This document shows, in pieces, positions 27,285 to 36,648 of a stretch of 58,959 nt of DNA; the first letter of the stretch is position 1, and each line of letters starts with the position of its first letter. Origin of the DNA: Rhodococcus sp. (in: high G+C Gram-positive bacteria) (GTDB lineage Bacteria; Actinomycetota; Actinomycetes; Mycobacteriales; Mycobacteriaceae); the NCBI RefSeq assembly GCF_023264675.1, contig NZ_JAHFVG010000035.1, positions 1 through 58,959 of the forward strand, in the 5' to 3' direction. Position numbers and translations under genes: made by a program. Below the pieces are notes generated by a model. The model ran no database searches. It was not told the origin of the DNA and was given only the letters and a program-made list of their open reading frames with translations.

Positions 27285-28934
27285 ATGTCCCAAGCAACTT
27301 CCACCAACCCGGACGTCGACGTTGCAGTAGTCGGCGCGGGATTCGCAGGACTCTATGCCCTGCACAAATTGCGTGACTCCATGGACTTGACGACACGCGT
27401 TTTCGAAGCCGGCGCCGATGTGGGAGGGACGTGGTTCTGGAACCGGTACCCCGGCGCGCGGTGCGACATCGAAAGTGTCCACTACTCGTACTCTTTCGAC
27501 GATCAGCTCCAGCAGGACTGGAAGTGGTCCGAGAAGTTCGCCGGTCAGCCCGAGATCTTGCGCTACCTCGAGCACGTCGCTGATCGCTTCGATCTCCGCA
27601 AGGACATCACTTTCGGCACCCGAGTGGTCGGAGTCCACTGGGACGAGGGGAACTCCTGGTGGAATGTACACACCGACGACGGGAAGTCATCGACGGCCCG
27701 ATACTTCATTTCCGGTGCCGGGAATCTGTCGGTCCCGAAGACGCCCGAGTTCGGCGGTATCGACAACTTCGGCGGTGAGGTCTACTCGACGGGCAACTGG
27801 CCGCACCACGGTGTCGACTTCACCGGCAAGCGAGTTGCGGTCATCGGTACAGGTGCCAGTGGCATTCAGGCGATCCCGCACATCGCCGACGACGCATCCG
27901 AACTCGTCGTCTTCCAGCGCACCCCGAACTTCGCTACGCCCCTGGGCAACGGACCGATCGATCCCGACGAAGTGGAACGCATCAAGGCGAGCTACGGCGA
28001 CGTGCGAGAGGCGGCGCGTAATCACTTCTTGGGGGTCCCCTTCACCGAAGTGCAACCATCGGCCCTTGCCGTCGACGCGGACGAGCGCCGTCGTACGTTC
28101 GATGCACGGTGGGACGCCGGCGGCTTCCGCCTCTTCATCGACTCCTACCAGGACATCTTGTTCGACAAGAAGGCCAACGACACCATCGCCGACTACATTC
28201 GTGACCGCATTCGTGAGCGCGTGATCGATCCAACGAAGGCCGAGACACTTGCACCCGAAGGGTACGCCTACGGCACCAAACGTCCTCCGCTGGAAACGAA
28301 CTACTACGAGGCGTTCAATCGCGATTCGGTAAGCATCGTCGACGTCAAGACGACCCCGATCGACGAGATCACCGCTGCCGGGGTCCGAGTCGGCCATGAG
28401 ATCTACGAGGTTGATGTCATCGTCCTCGCCACAGGATTCGACGCGATGACCGGTCCACTTCTCGCCATGGATATCCGCGGCCGCGACGGAATTCGACTGG
28501 GCGACAAATGGGCAGACGGCCCTCGGACGTACCTCGGGACCGCCGTTCACGGCTTCCCGAACCTCTTCCTGATCACCGGCCCCCAATCGCCGTCAGTCCT
28601 CTACAACATGCCTCTCGCGATCGAGGACCACGTCGACTTCGCCACCGACGCGATCGAATACCTGCGCTCCCGTGATCTCGCTGTCATCGAGGCCTCCGAG
28701 AAGGCCGAGACGGAATGGCTCCACCTCACCAACGATATCGCCTCGCAAACCCTGCTTCCCGAGACCAATTCCTGGTACATGGGCGCCAACATCCCCGGCA
28801 AGCCCCGCGCGTGCATGGTCTATCTCGGCGGTGCCCCGGCCTACCGCCAGACCTGCGCCGAGGTGGTCGATGGCGGCTACAGCGGATTCGAACTCGCGCA
28901 GGCAAGAACTGCCGTCGCGTCGTCTCCCGCCTGA
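27285..28934 (+). CDS. Baeyer-Villiger-type flavin monooxygenase
   Basis: A 549-residue class B flavoprotein monooxygenase from the ATG at 27285, behind GAGGAGC. It has GAGFAG (17-22) for FAD, GGTWFWNRYPGARCD (47-61), and a second Rossmann motif GTGASG (188-193) for NADPH. The BVMO fingerprint F-x-G-x3-H-x3-W-P is present at 162-173 (FGGEVYSTGNWP), but its His is Ser168. Overall it resembles phenylacetone/steroid-type monooxygenases, which insert oxygen next to a ketone to give an ester or lactone. It is followed 53 bp later by a hydrolase gene that could open that ester. Confidence 0.88.
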   Translation: MSQATSTNPDVDVAVVGAGFAGLYALHKLRDSMDLTTRVFEAGADVGGTWFWNRYPGARCDIESVHYSYSFDDQLQQDWKWSEKFAGQPEILRYLEHVADRFDLRKDITFGTRVVGVHWDEGNSWWNVHTDDGKSSTARYFISGAGNLSVPKTPEFGGIDNFGGEVYSTGNWPHHGVDFTGKRVAVIGTGASGIQAIPHIADDASELVVFQRTPNFATPLGNGPIDPDEVERIKASYGDVREAARNHFLGVPFTEVQPSALAVDADERRRTFDARWDAGGFRLFIDSYQDILFDKKANDTIADYIRDRIRERVIDPTKAETLAPEGYAYGTKRPPLETNYYEAFNRDSVSIVDVKTTPIDEITAAGVRVGHEIYEVDVIVLATGFDAMTGPLLAMDIRGRDGIRLGDKWADGPRTYLGTAVHGFPNLFLITGPQSPSVLYNMPLAIEDHVDFATDAIEYLRSRDLAVIEASEKAETEWLHLTNDIASQTLLPETNSWYMGANIPGKPRACMVYLGGAPAYRQTCAEVVDGGYSGFELAQARTAVASSPA

Positions 28935-28987
28935 TCAAGCCCTGCTCGAACCGAAGAGTTACGTCCACCCACTGAAATGAGGTCACC

Positions 28988-29932
28988 ATGGCACTCGACG
29001 AGCATGTCGCGCACTTGATCGAAGGAATGCAACGACAAGGACTGAAGTCCTTCGAAGAGATGACCGTCGACGAGGGGCGCGGAGTAGTAGCGACTTTCAC
29101 CGGCCTTCAAGTACCAGCACCGCAGATTGCAAGTGTCGCCGAAGCTGAATACACCAGCGACGGCACGGACCTGCCTCTACGGATCTACACACCAGAGGGA
29201 CCCGGCCCGCATCCTGTAGTTCTGTACATTCACGGCGGCGGATTTTTCGCAGGCAATCTGGATGTCGTGGACGAGCCTGCACGAGCAACGGCACATGACA
29301 CCACGGCTATCGTTGTCACCGCGGGCTACCGTCTGGCACCCGAGCACAAGTTCCCGGCCGCTACCAACGATGTGTGGGCCGCATTGAATTGGGTGGCCGA
29401 CCATATTGCCGACTACAACGGCAACCCCGGACAGATCACAATCATGGGCGACAGCGCAGGCGGAAATCTGGCGACCGTCACCGCGCTGCGCGCACGCGAC
29501 GAAAACGGGCCCAAAATTGTTGCCCAGGTGTTGATCTACCCCGTCATCGATCCATCGACGAACTTTCCCTCACGAGACGAGTTCGGTGAAGGACACATCA
29601 TCACTGCCGCCGGCCTCGACTGGTTCTGGGAACAGTATCTGAGCTCGCCTACCGATACCGACAATCCCTATGCGGTACCCACCCGCTCCGGCAGCCTCGG
29701 TGGTCTCCCCCGCACACTGATCCTCACCACCGAGAACGAGGTAGCGCGCGACGAAGCCGAGAACTACGGCGAACAGCTTCGAGCGGCAGATGTCGACACG
29801 ACCGTCACCCGTTTCGACGGGCTGGTGCACGGCGTCTTCTGGATGTCCGGCGCCGTCCCCCGAAGCAAAGAAATGCGCACTGCCGTCAAGGAATTTCTTG
29901 CCGACGTGAATGCGTCGGCGATAGCGCACTGA
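28988..29932 (+). CDS. HSL-family alpha/beta hydrolase (esterase/lactonase)
   Basis: A 314-residue hormone-sensitive-lipase-type hydrolase. The oxyanion motif HGGG is at 82-85, the nucleophile is Ser156 in GDSAGG, and the His is His281 in GLVHGVF. The catalytic acid position aligned with Asp785 of the fusion protein is Glu251 (TTENEVARDEAE) rather than Asp. Its N-terminal cap (LDEHVAHL...) aligns with the linker-hydrolase part of the fusion at 52870. The gene directly follows the monooxygenase, so hydrolysis of the Baeyer-Villiger product is the likely role. Confidence 0.88.
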   Translation: MALDEHVAHLIEGMQRQGLKSFEEMTVDEGRGVVATFTGLQVPAPQIASVAEAEYTSDGTDLPLRIYTPEGPGPHPVVLYIHGGGFFAGNLDVVDEPARATAHDTTAIVVTAGYRLAPEHKFPAATNDVWAALNWVADHIADYNGNPGQITIMGDSAGGNLATVTALRARDENGPKIVAQVLIYPVIDPSTNFPSRDEFGEGHIITAAGLDWFWEQYLSSPTDTDNPYAVPTRSGSLGGLPRTLILTTENEVARDEAENYGEQLRAADVDTTVTRFDGLVHGVFWMSGAVPRSKEMRTAVKEFLADVNASAIAH

Positions 29933-30003
29933 GCCGATTCGGCGCGGACAACTCGCTGCATGGACGAACCGAATTCAATGTCGAGCCAGAGAGATTCGAG
30001 AAA

Positions 30004-30786
30004 TTGAACAACGAGGATCTATTCGATCTGACGGGCAAAGTTGCCGTCATTACGGGCGCTGGAAGCGGCTTGGGAGTTGAATTTGCAATCACACTGGCTG
30101 AGGCTGGGGCGGATATCGCTTGTGTCGATGTAAACATCGAGGCGGCTCGGCAGACGGTAGCCATCGTCGAGGGAATGGGCCGGAAGGGTCTCGCACTGGC
30201 GTGCGATGTCACCGCCGAAAACGAAGTTCGCACAACCATCCGTGAGGCCGACTCTCACTTCGGGCGACTGGACATCCTGATCAACAACGCGGGAATCGCG
30301 GACCCCGAACCCGCGCCTGTCGGACAGTACAAGTCTGCCAACTGGCATCGTGTCATCGACGTCGATCTCCATGGTGTCTTCTACTGCTGCAACGAGGTTC
30401 TTCCGATCATGGAAGCTGCCGGCGGTGGAAAGATCGTCAACATCGCTTCCATCTGGGGGATGGTGGGCGCCTCCAGTGTCTTCCCCATTCCGGCGTACAA
30501 CGCGGCGAAGGGGGCAGTCATAAACCTTACGCGCGAACTAGGACTGGAGTACGCCAAGAAAAACATTCAGGTCAATGCGTTATGTCCCGGGTTCTATCGC
30601 ACCAGACTCGCCGGTGGCGCCTACGACGATCGCGAGTTCGTGGCATCGATCACTGCCGTCACCCCCATGGGACGCGTCGCCGATGCCGAGGAAATCCGCG
30701 GGCCCGCACTGTTCCTGGCGTCACCTGCGTCCAACTACATGACCGGACAAACGTTGGTGACAGACGGAGGAGCGCTCGCTCAATAA
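30004..30786 (+). CDS. Short-chain dehydrogenase/reductase (SDR2)
   Basis: A 260-residue classical SDR. The cofactor motif is TGAGSGLG, NNAG and a Ser are present, and the catalytic motif is YNAAK (about residues 165-169). The start appears to be a TTG at 30004 after a weak GAGAGA box, unusual for the region; no in-frame ATG fits the conserved N-terminus. It follows the hydrolase by 71 bp and precedes another SDR by 37 bp. It belongs to a different SDR branch from the three SDR1 copies, so it may act on another alcohol in the same pathway. Confidence 0.82.
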   Translation: MNNEDLFDLTGKVAVITGAGSGLGVEFAITLAEAGADIACVDVNIEAARQTVAIVEGMGRKGLALACDVTAENEVRTTIREADSHFGRLDILINNAGIADPEPAPVGQYKSANWHRVIDVDLHGVFYCCNEVLPIMEAAGGGKIVNIASIWGMVGASSVFPIPAYNAAKGAVINLTRELGLEYAKKNIQVNALCPGFYRTRLAGGAYDDREFVASITAVTPMGRVADAEEIRGPALFLASPASNYMTGQTLVTDGGALAQ

Positions 30787-30823
30787 CACCTGTCCGATTA
30801 CAGATCGCAACTGGGAGTCCACC

Positions 30824-31612
30824 ATGAATGAATTTGCAGGCAAGTCGGGACTGATCACTGGTGCTGCCGGCGGAATCGGCCGGGCAACAGCGATTGCCTT
30901 CGGAAGCCAAGGAGCCAACGTCGTTGTTGCAGACCTTGAAAGTAGCGCGGAGCAGTCCAACGAAACCGTATCGTTGGTCGAAGCTGCCGGAGGAAAAGCA
31001 TTGTTCGTCGCCGTCGATGTCGCTGATGCCGACTCGGTTCGAAACCTCATCGACACCACTGTGAGCCATTTCGGTGGCCTGGACTTCGCCCACAACAACG
31101 CGGGAATACTCACCACTGGATTCACAGCGGATATCGAGGAAGCCGACTTCGACAGAATTCTTGCAGTCGACGTCAAGGGGGTGTGGTTATCGATGAAATA
31201 CGAACTGCTGTACATGAAGTTGCATGGTGGTGGCACGATAGTCAACACTGCATCCGAGGCCGGGCTGGTCGGTACACCTCTCGCAGGGGCGTACGTGGCC
31301 GCAAAACATGCAGTGGTCGGCCTGACGAAAACCGCTGCGGGAGAGTACGCCAACCTTGGTATCCGAATCAATGCAATCGCGCCCGGCGCCATCGAGACCC
31401 CCATGGTCTCGCAGCTCCCCCAACAGGGTCAAGATCTACTGATGGCACCGCAACCGCTGCACAGATTCGGAACTCCGGAAGAGGTTGCAGAAGCGGTACT
31501 TTGGCTGTCCAGCACCAAGAGCTCCTTCGTGTTGGGCACCGTGTTGTCCATCGACGGCGGAGCCACGTCCAACGCCCAATCCTATGATCCCAACCTGAGT
31601 CCATCCCGTTGA
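30824..31612 (+). CDS. Short-chain dehydrogenase/reductase (SDR1, copy B)
   Basis: A 262-residue classical SDR with TGAAGGIG, HNNAG and the catalytic pair in AYVAAKHAVVGL. It is closely similar to copies at 22968 and 55507, sharing the C-terminal DGGATSNAQSYDP. The ATG at 30824 is preceded by GGGAG. It is the last gene of cassette B, followed by a strong hairpin. Having this SDR in all three cassettes suggests a common catabolic step. Confidence 0.88.
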   Translation: MNEFAGKSGLITGAAGGIGRATAIAFGSQGANVVVADLESSAEQSNETVSLVEAAGGKALFVAVDVADADSVRNLIDTTVSHFGGLDFAHNNAGILTTGFTADIEEADFDRILAVDVKGVWLSMKYELLYMKLHGGGTIVNTASEAGLVGTPLAGAYVAAKHAVVGLTKTAAGEYANLGIRINAIAPGAIETPMVSQLPQQGQDLLMAPQPLHRFGTPEEVAEAVLWLSSTKSSFVLGTVLSIDGGATSNAQSYDPNLSPSR

Positions 31613-31624
31613 ACCACCTCGACT

Positions 31625-31666
31625 CGACTGTTGCCGATGCGCCCACCGGCGTATCGGCAACAGTCG
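31625..31666 (+). terminator. Hairpin terminator between cassette B and the AraC gene
   Basis: The arms CGACTGTTGCCGAT (31625-31638) and ATCGGCAACAGTCG (31653-31666) pair perfectly, and the interior adds GCGCC/GGCGT to give about 19 pairs with a 4-nt loop. It lies between convergent genes, so it may stop transcription from both sides. Confidence 0.7.
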
Positions 31667-31714
31667 TGTTCCGACCCGGTCACCAGCGATACCGACGCCA
31701 CGACCGGAATATCG

Positions 31715-32629
31715 TCAGCTGCGTAGCTGAATCGACGGTGCAACACCATATTTGGCGCGATACGCGGCCGCGAACCTTCCGGTGTGGGTGAAACCCCAAC
31801 GTAGAGCGGCGTCGGACACTGTTCCGTTACCGTCCAGCAGGTCGCGGCGAGCACGCGAGAGACGAATGTCCACCAGGCTCTCACGCGGCGTACGACCCAC
31901 GTAGTCACGGAACCCCTCCTGAAGCCTGCGGACGCTGACACCGGCGAGCTCGGCCATGTCTGCTGCTGTCCATGCGCGGGCCGGGTCCGCCTCGATCTCG
32001 TCGAGAACTCGCTTGACGATACGTGGGCGTGCCGCCGTTGTTCCGTTGATGTCCTCGGGCATCGACGCGAGAATGAAAGCGCTGGTCAACGCGCCGGAGA
32101 GCTGATCGGCGACAAGCGCGTTGTTCCACACGCCATCACCAGACCTCAGGCGTTCGGACAGGGATTGAACCAACACCAGCCAACTGTGGCCGTCGGGCGT
32201 CGTGAGGTCTATCTGCGTTGGCAGTTCGCGTTCAGGTTCGGCCAGAACCTTGGTCATTTCTCGACGCAAGTAGTCTCGGTCCAGGCGCACGCCGAGTATC
32301 GAACAGTTCTCGCTCCACCGAGTGATCGAAGTCGGGGTATCAGCTGGGCAGATCGTGCCATGACCGGGTGTCGACCGGACCTCGTGGCGGCCGGTCCGAG
32401 ACTCCAGAAAACCTGAGAGCGGGATATTGACTGCGTAGGCGCCTTGGTGCTCTGAATCGACGGAAACGTCGGCACCCCAGCCGATGTGGGCGATGCGAAG
32501 TGCGCCCATCTCGACGCTGTCGACGTGCACGTGCGCCGCGCCCGAACGAGTCAGGGGGCTCAGACGATGCGGGAAATAAGCATCGGAGACCGTGTCGGAC
32601 GCAACGTCCCAATCGGCGCTGTCGGTCAC
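31715..32629 (-). CDS. pheR: AraC-family regulator of the phenol operon (PheR-like)
   Basis: A 304-residue AraC/XylS-type activator. The N-terminal 190 residues form an AraC-binding-like cupin domain; the C-terminal 100 carry two helix-turn-helix units (AADMAELAGVSVRRLQEGF and SDAALRWGFTHTGRFAAAY). It is divergent from the phenol hydroxylase genes. A divergent AraC gene (pheR) accompanies pheA2A1 in characterised rhodococci, so the symbol is given by context. A 20-bp-period direct repeat in the intergenic space is a likely binding site. Confidence 0.78.
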   Translation of the reverse strand: MTDSADWDVASDTVSDAYFPHRLSPLTRSGAAHVHVDSVEMGALRIAHIGWGADVSVDSEHQGAYAVNIPLSGFLESRTGRHEVRSTPGHGTICPADTPTSITRWSENCSILGVRLDRDYLRREMTKVLAEPERELPTQIDLTTPDGHSWLVLVQSLSERLRSGDGVWNNALVADQLSGALTSAFILASMPEDINGTTAARPRIVKRVLDEIEADPARAWTAADMAELAGVSVRRLQEGFRDYVGRTPRESLVDIRLSRARRDLLDGNGTVSDAALRWGFTHTGRFAAAYRAKYGVAPSIQLRS

Positions 32630-32723
32630 CGCTCACTCCTTCCCTTTCGGTGCACTCAGGCACTCGAACACCAACACCTCAGTGTGACCCGTCTCACTTG
32701 ATTTGGCAAAGATTCCGATTGCC

Positions 32724-32759
32724 CGCGCTTTATGGATCGGCACCGCGCTTTATGGATCG
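32724..32759 (+). repeat. Tandem direct repeat, 20-bp period (candidate AraC operator)
   Basis: CGCGCTTTATGGATCG occurs at 32724-32739 and again at 32744-32759, exactly 20 bp apart, about 85-120 bp upstream of the flavin reductase start. AraC/XylS proteins commonly bind direct repeats about two helical turns apart on one face of DNA. The assignment to the neighbouring AraC protein is inference. Confidence 0.6.
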
Positions 32760-32843
32760 ACGTTCCCTGTGATCGAGCTTACATTCGTCACATCCTCGAC
32801 AGACCACACCCGTCGCAGGGAAGAACGAAAGGAACAACGCGCC

Positions 32844-33404
32844 ATGGACTCTCGCGAGCTTCGCAACATATTCGGGCAATTTGCCAGTGGCGTCACCGTC
32901 ATCACGTGCACCAACACCGACGGTACCCCGCATGGAGCGACGGTCACCGCCTTCACCGCGATTTCCATCGAGCCGCGCCTGTGCCAGGTGACACTCACTC
33001 GCAAGTCGAAAGCATGCAGCTACCTCAGTGGTGCACCATTCGCCGTCAACATTCTCGCTGCCGATCAACTCGACACTGCGATGCACTTCGCCGGCCGGCC
33101 GCAATCGCCCGAACCGGTGTGGGACCAAGGACCGACTGCGCCGGTGCTGTGCGGTAATGCCGCCACCTTCTCCTGCACACCCTGGGCCGAATACGACGGC
33201 GGCGACCACAGCATATTCATCGGCGAAATCGTCGAGGCGACCAGCAGCGGGAAAGACCCCTTACTGTTCTACCGCAGCACCTTCCACGATCTCGGAACTC
33301 CGACCGCCTCAGCGGCCTGGAACGGATCGATGGACGACCCGCACAGCGGATGGTTCGACTCCGCTACCTCGTTCACACCCCTACACCTTCAGCCCACACC
33401 CTGA
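32844..33404 (+). CDS. pheA2: Flavin reductase component of phenol hydroxylase
   Basis: A 186-residue flavin reductase-like (FMN-binding split-barrel) protein, from the ATG at 32844 behind GAAAGGAAC. The N-terminus ([17 protein letters not shown]) and the segment SLEPRLCQV-like [10 protein letters not shown] are typical of HpaC/PheA2 reductases, which supply reduced FAD to the oxygenase. It is immediately followed (23 bp) by the HpaB-type oxygenase, the same order as pheA2-pheA1 in phenol-degrading rhodococci. Confidence 0.85.
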   Translation: MDSRELRNIFGQFASGVTVITCTNTDGTPHGATVTAFTAISIEPRLCQVTLTRKSKACSYLSGAPFAVNILAADQLDTAMHFAGRPQSPEPVWDQGPTAPVLCGNAATFSCTPWAEYDGGDHSIFIGEIVEATSSGKDPLLFYRSTFHDLGTPTASAAWNGSMDDPHSGWFDSATSFTPLHLQPTP

Positions 33405-33427
33405 ACGACCACGGAAGGACACCGAAG

Positions 33428-35056
33428 ATGACCACCACCGAATCACGCGAGCATGCACCCCTCGACCCCAGCATCGACACCGCTGTCACCAACCCCGCAG
33501 AACACTCCGAAGCGAACACCACGACAACGTTCGCAACGAAGCCGATGACCGGCAACGAATACATCGACTCGCTCAAAGACGACCGCGAGATCTACATCCA
33601 CGGCGAGCGAGTCGAGGACGTCACTACCCACCCGGCGTTCCGCAACCCGATCAGAATGACCGCACGGCTCTACGATTCGATGCACACCGGCGACCTCGTC
33701 GACACCGTGACTGCGCCGACGGACACCGGCAGCGGCGGAGTGACGATGCCGTTCTTCAAGACCCCGCATTCCTCCGCCGACCTACTCAAAGAACGCGACG
33801 CCATCGCAGCCTGGGCGCGCATGACGTACGGCTGGATGGGTCGCAGTCCCGACTACAAGGCCAGCTTCCTCGGGACACTGCACGCGAACAAGGAGCTCTA
33901 CTCGCCATTCCAGGCCAACGCCGAGCGCTGGTACAAGGAATCCCAGGAAAAAGTGCTGTATTGGAACCACGCCATCATCAACCCACCCGTCGACCGCCAC
34001 CTCCCACCCGACGAGGTAGGCGACGTGTTCATGAAGGTCGAGAAGGAAACCGACGCAGGTTTGATCGTCTCCGGCGCGAAAGTCGTCGCAACCGGATCCG
34101 CGATCACCAATTATAATTTCATCGCCCACTACGGTCTGCCGATCAAGAAGAAGCAATTCGCTCTGATCTGTACCGTTCCGATGGACGCACCCGGCGTCAA
34201 GCTCATCTGCCGGTCCTCGTTCACCCAGAACGCGGCAGTGATGGGCAGCCCGTTCGATTACCCACTGTCCTCACGGATGGACGAGAACGACACGATCTTC
34301 ATCTTCGACAAAGTTCTCGTGCCGTGGGAGAACGTCTTCATGTACGGCGACGTCGAGAAGATCAACGCGTTCTTCCCCCAGTCCGGGTTCCTCCCCCGCT
34401 TCACCTTTCAAGGCTGCACCCGCTTGGCCGTCAAGCTCGACTTCATCGCCGGACTGCTCATGAAAGCCCTCGACGCCACCGGCGCAGGAGGCTTCCGTGG
34501 AGTCCAAACCCGAGTCGGTGAAGTCATCGGCTGGCGCAACCTGTTCTGGTCACTCACCGAATCGATGGCACGCGACCCCGAACAATGGGTCGGCGACACC
34601 GTTATCCCCAAACTCGAGTACGGCTTGACCTACCGCATGTTCATGATCCAGGGGTACCCGCGCGTCAAGGAAATCATCGAGCAGGACGTCGCTTCGGGCC
34701 TGATCTACCTGCCGTCGAGCTCGCTCGACTTCAAGAGCCCAGAAGTTCGACCCTACCTCGACAAGTACGTCCGAGGATCCGACGGCATGACCTCCGTCGA
34801 ACGCGTGAAAATCATGAAGGCACTGTGGGATTCAGTCGGCACCGAATTCGGCGGCCGCCACGAACTCTACGAACGCAACTACTCCGGCAACCACGAAAAC
34901 GTCAAAGCCGAACTGCTCTTCGCTGCCGAAGCACGCGGCGACGTCGCCTCCATGAAGGGCTTCGCCGAGCAATGCCTGTCCGAGTACGACCTCGACGGCT
35001 GGACCGTTCCCGACCTCATCGGCAACGAGGACGTCTCCTACTTCGGCAACAAGTAA
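33428..35056 (+). CDS. pheA1: FAD-dependent phenol 2-monooxygenase, HpaB-type oxygenase
   Basis: A 542-residue two-component flavin monooxygenase of the 4-hydroxyphenylacetate 3-hydroxylase (HpaB) family, from the ATG at 33428 behind GGAAGG. The conserved N-terminus ([30 protein letters not shown], residues about 40-69) and the FAD/substrate region (NYNFIAHYG..., about 225) are seen. Length and gene context (reductase before, catechol dioxygenase after, AraC divergent) match PheA1 of Rhodococcus, which hydroxylates phenol to catechol. 4-hydroxyphenylacetate as substrate is less likely because an intradiol catechol dioxygenase follows. Confidence 0.82.
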   Translation: MTTTESREHAPLDPSIDTAVTNPAEHSEANTTTTFATKPMTGNEYIDSLKDDREIYIHGERVEDVTTHPAFRNPIRMTARLYDSMHTGDLVDTVTAPTDTGSGGVTMPFFKTPHSSADLLKERDAIAAWARMTYGWMGRSPDYKASFLGTLHANKELYSPFQANAERWYKESQEKVLYWNHAIINPPVDRHLPPDEVGDVFMKVEKETDAGLIVSGAKVVATGSAITNYNFIAHYGLPIKKKQFALICTVPMDAPGVKLICRSSFTQNAAVMGSPFDYPLSSRMDENDTIFIFDKVLVPWENVFMYGDVEKINAFFPQSGFLPRFTFQGCTRLAVKLDFIAGLLMKALDATGAGGFRGVQTRVGEVIGWRNLFWSLTESMARDPEQWVGDTVIPKLEYGLTYRMFMIQGYPRVKEIIEQDVASGLIYLPSSSLDFKSPEVRPYLDKYVRGSDGMTSVERVKIMKALWDSVGTEFGGRHELYERNYSGNHENVKAELLFAAEARGDVASMKGFAEQCLSEYDLDGWTVPDLIGNEDVSYFGNK

Positions 35057-35099
35057 ACCCACACACAACGCGCGTGGGCGGCGACCAGAGTCTGCGTGA

Positions 35100-36032
<933 letters not shown>

Positions 36033-36105
36033 CACCGCGCGCCAGCGCCCCGCGGCCGCTATCGGCCTTACGACAGAGCACAGCATCGACACAAGGAGCG
36101 TCGCC

Positions 36106-36240
36106 ATGGACGGCCACACCGACACGAACAGATTCGAGCTGGACTTCGTTGCCCTGCTCGACGGGCATCCGACACCGTGGATTGCCGATTGCCCAGTCTC
36201 TCCCACTGCAGCAGTAGGCGACCTGCGGCCCGTGACCTGA
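36106..36240 (+). CDS. Small ORF, 44 residues, unknown
   Basis: The ATG at 36106 has a strong AAGGAG box eight bases upstream, and the frame runs 44 codons to TGA at 36240. I see no family signature. It lies 73 bp after catA on the same strand, where another cat gene would be expected. It could be a genuine small protein or the start of a gene truncated at the downstream junction. Confidence 0.35.
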   Translation: MDGHTDTNRFELDFVALLDGHPTPWIADCPVSPTAAVGDLRPVT

Positions 36241-36648
36241 GCCGACAGTGATACGGGCACGACAATGCCGGGCTCGAACAGCCGTACACGGCAGGTAGGA
36301 GATGTGGCCGATACCCGCGAGGGCTCCGAGCCCTGATCGTCTATGAGTCAATACAACTCGTTGACCGCTGAAACACCATCGGCGTCGCAGCATCCCGATC
36401 CTAGAAATCAACCCGTACCAGCGCGCGTTGCATGCCGTCCGCCTACCTACATGACGAGCGTCCGACCCACCCGAAAATTGGATCCGAATTCTATGCGTCC
36501 GTCACATGCCCCAGCCCGCCGAAGAGTCTTGCACGCCGAATCGAACTGAACAGAACGCTCAACGCTGTGGCTGACGCGGCATACAGATCCGGATCACTGC
36601 ACAATTCAGGGTAGTTCGCCCTTTTTCTTGTTCTTTGAAACTTCCGTT
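36241..36648 (+). other. Intergenic junction, no gene recognised
   Basis: About 410 bp between the small ORF and the transposase-like gene. Base composition becomes noticeably richer in A and T towards the right. No credible coding frame, tRNA or clear terminal inverted repeat of an insertion sequence was found. Confidence 0.4.

Noticed and set aside
33428..35056. Assignment as 4-hydroxyphenylacetate 3-monooxygenase
   Set aside because: The family is HpaB, but the reductase order, the divergent AraC gene and the following catechol 1,2-dioxygenase fit phenol hydroxylase better.
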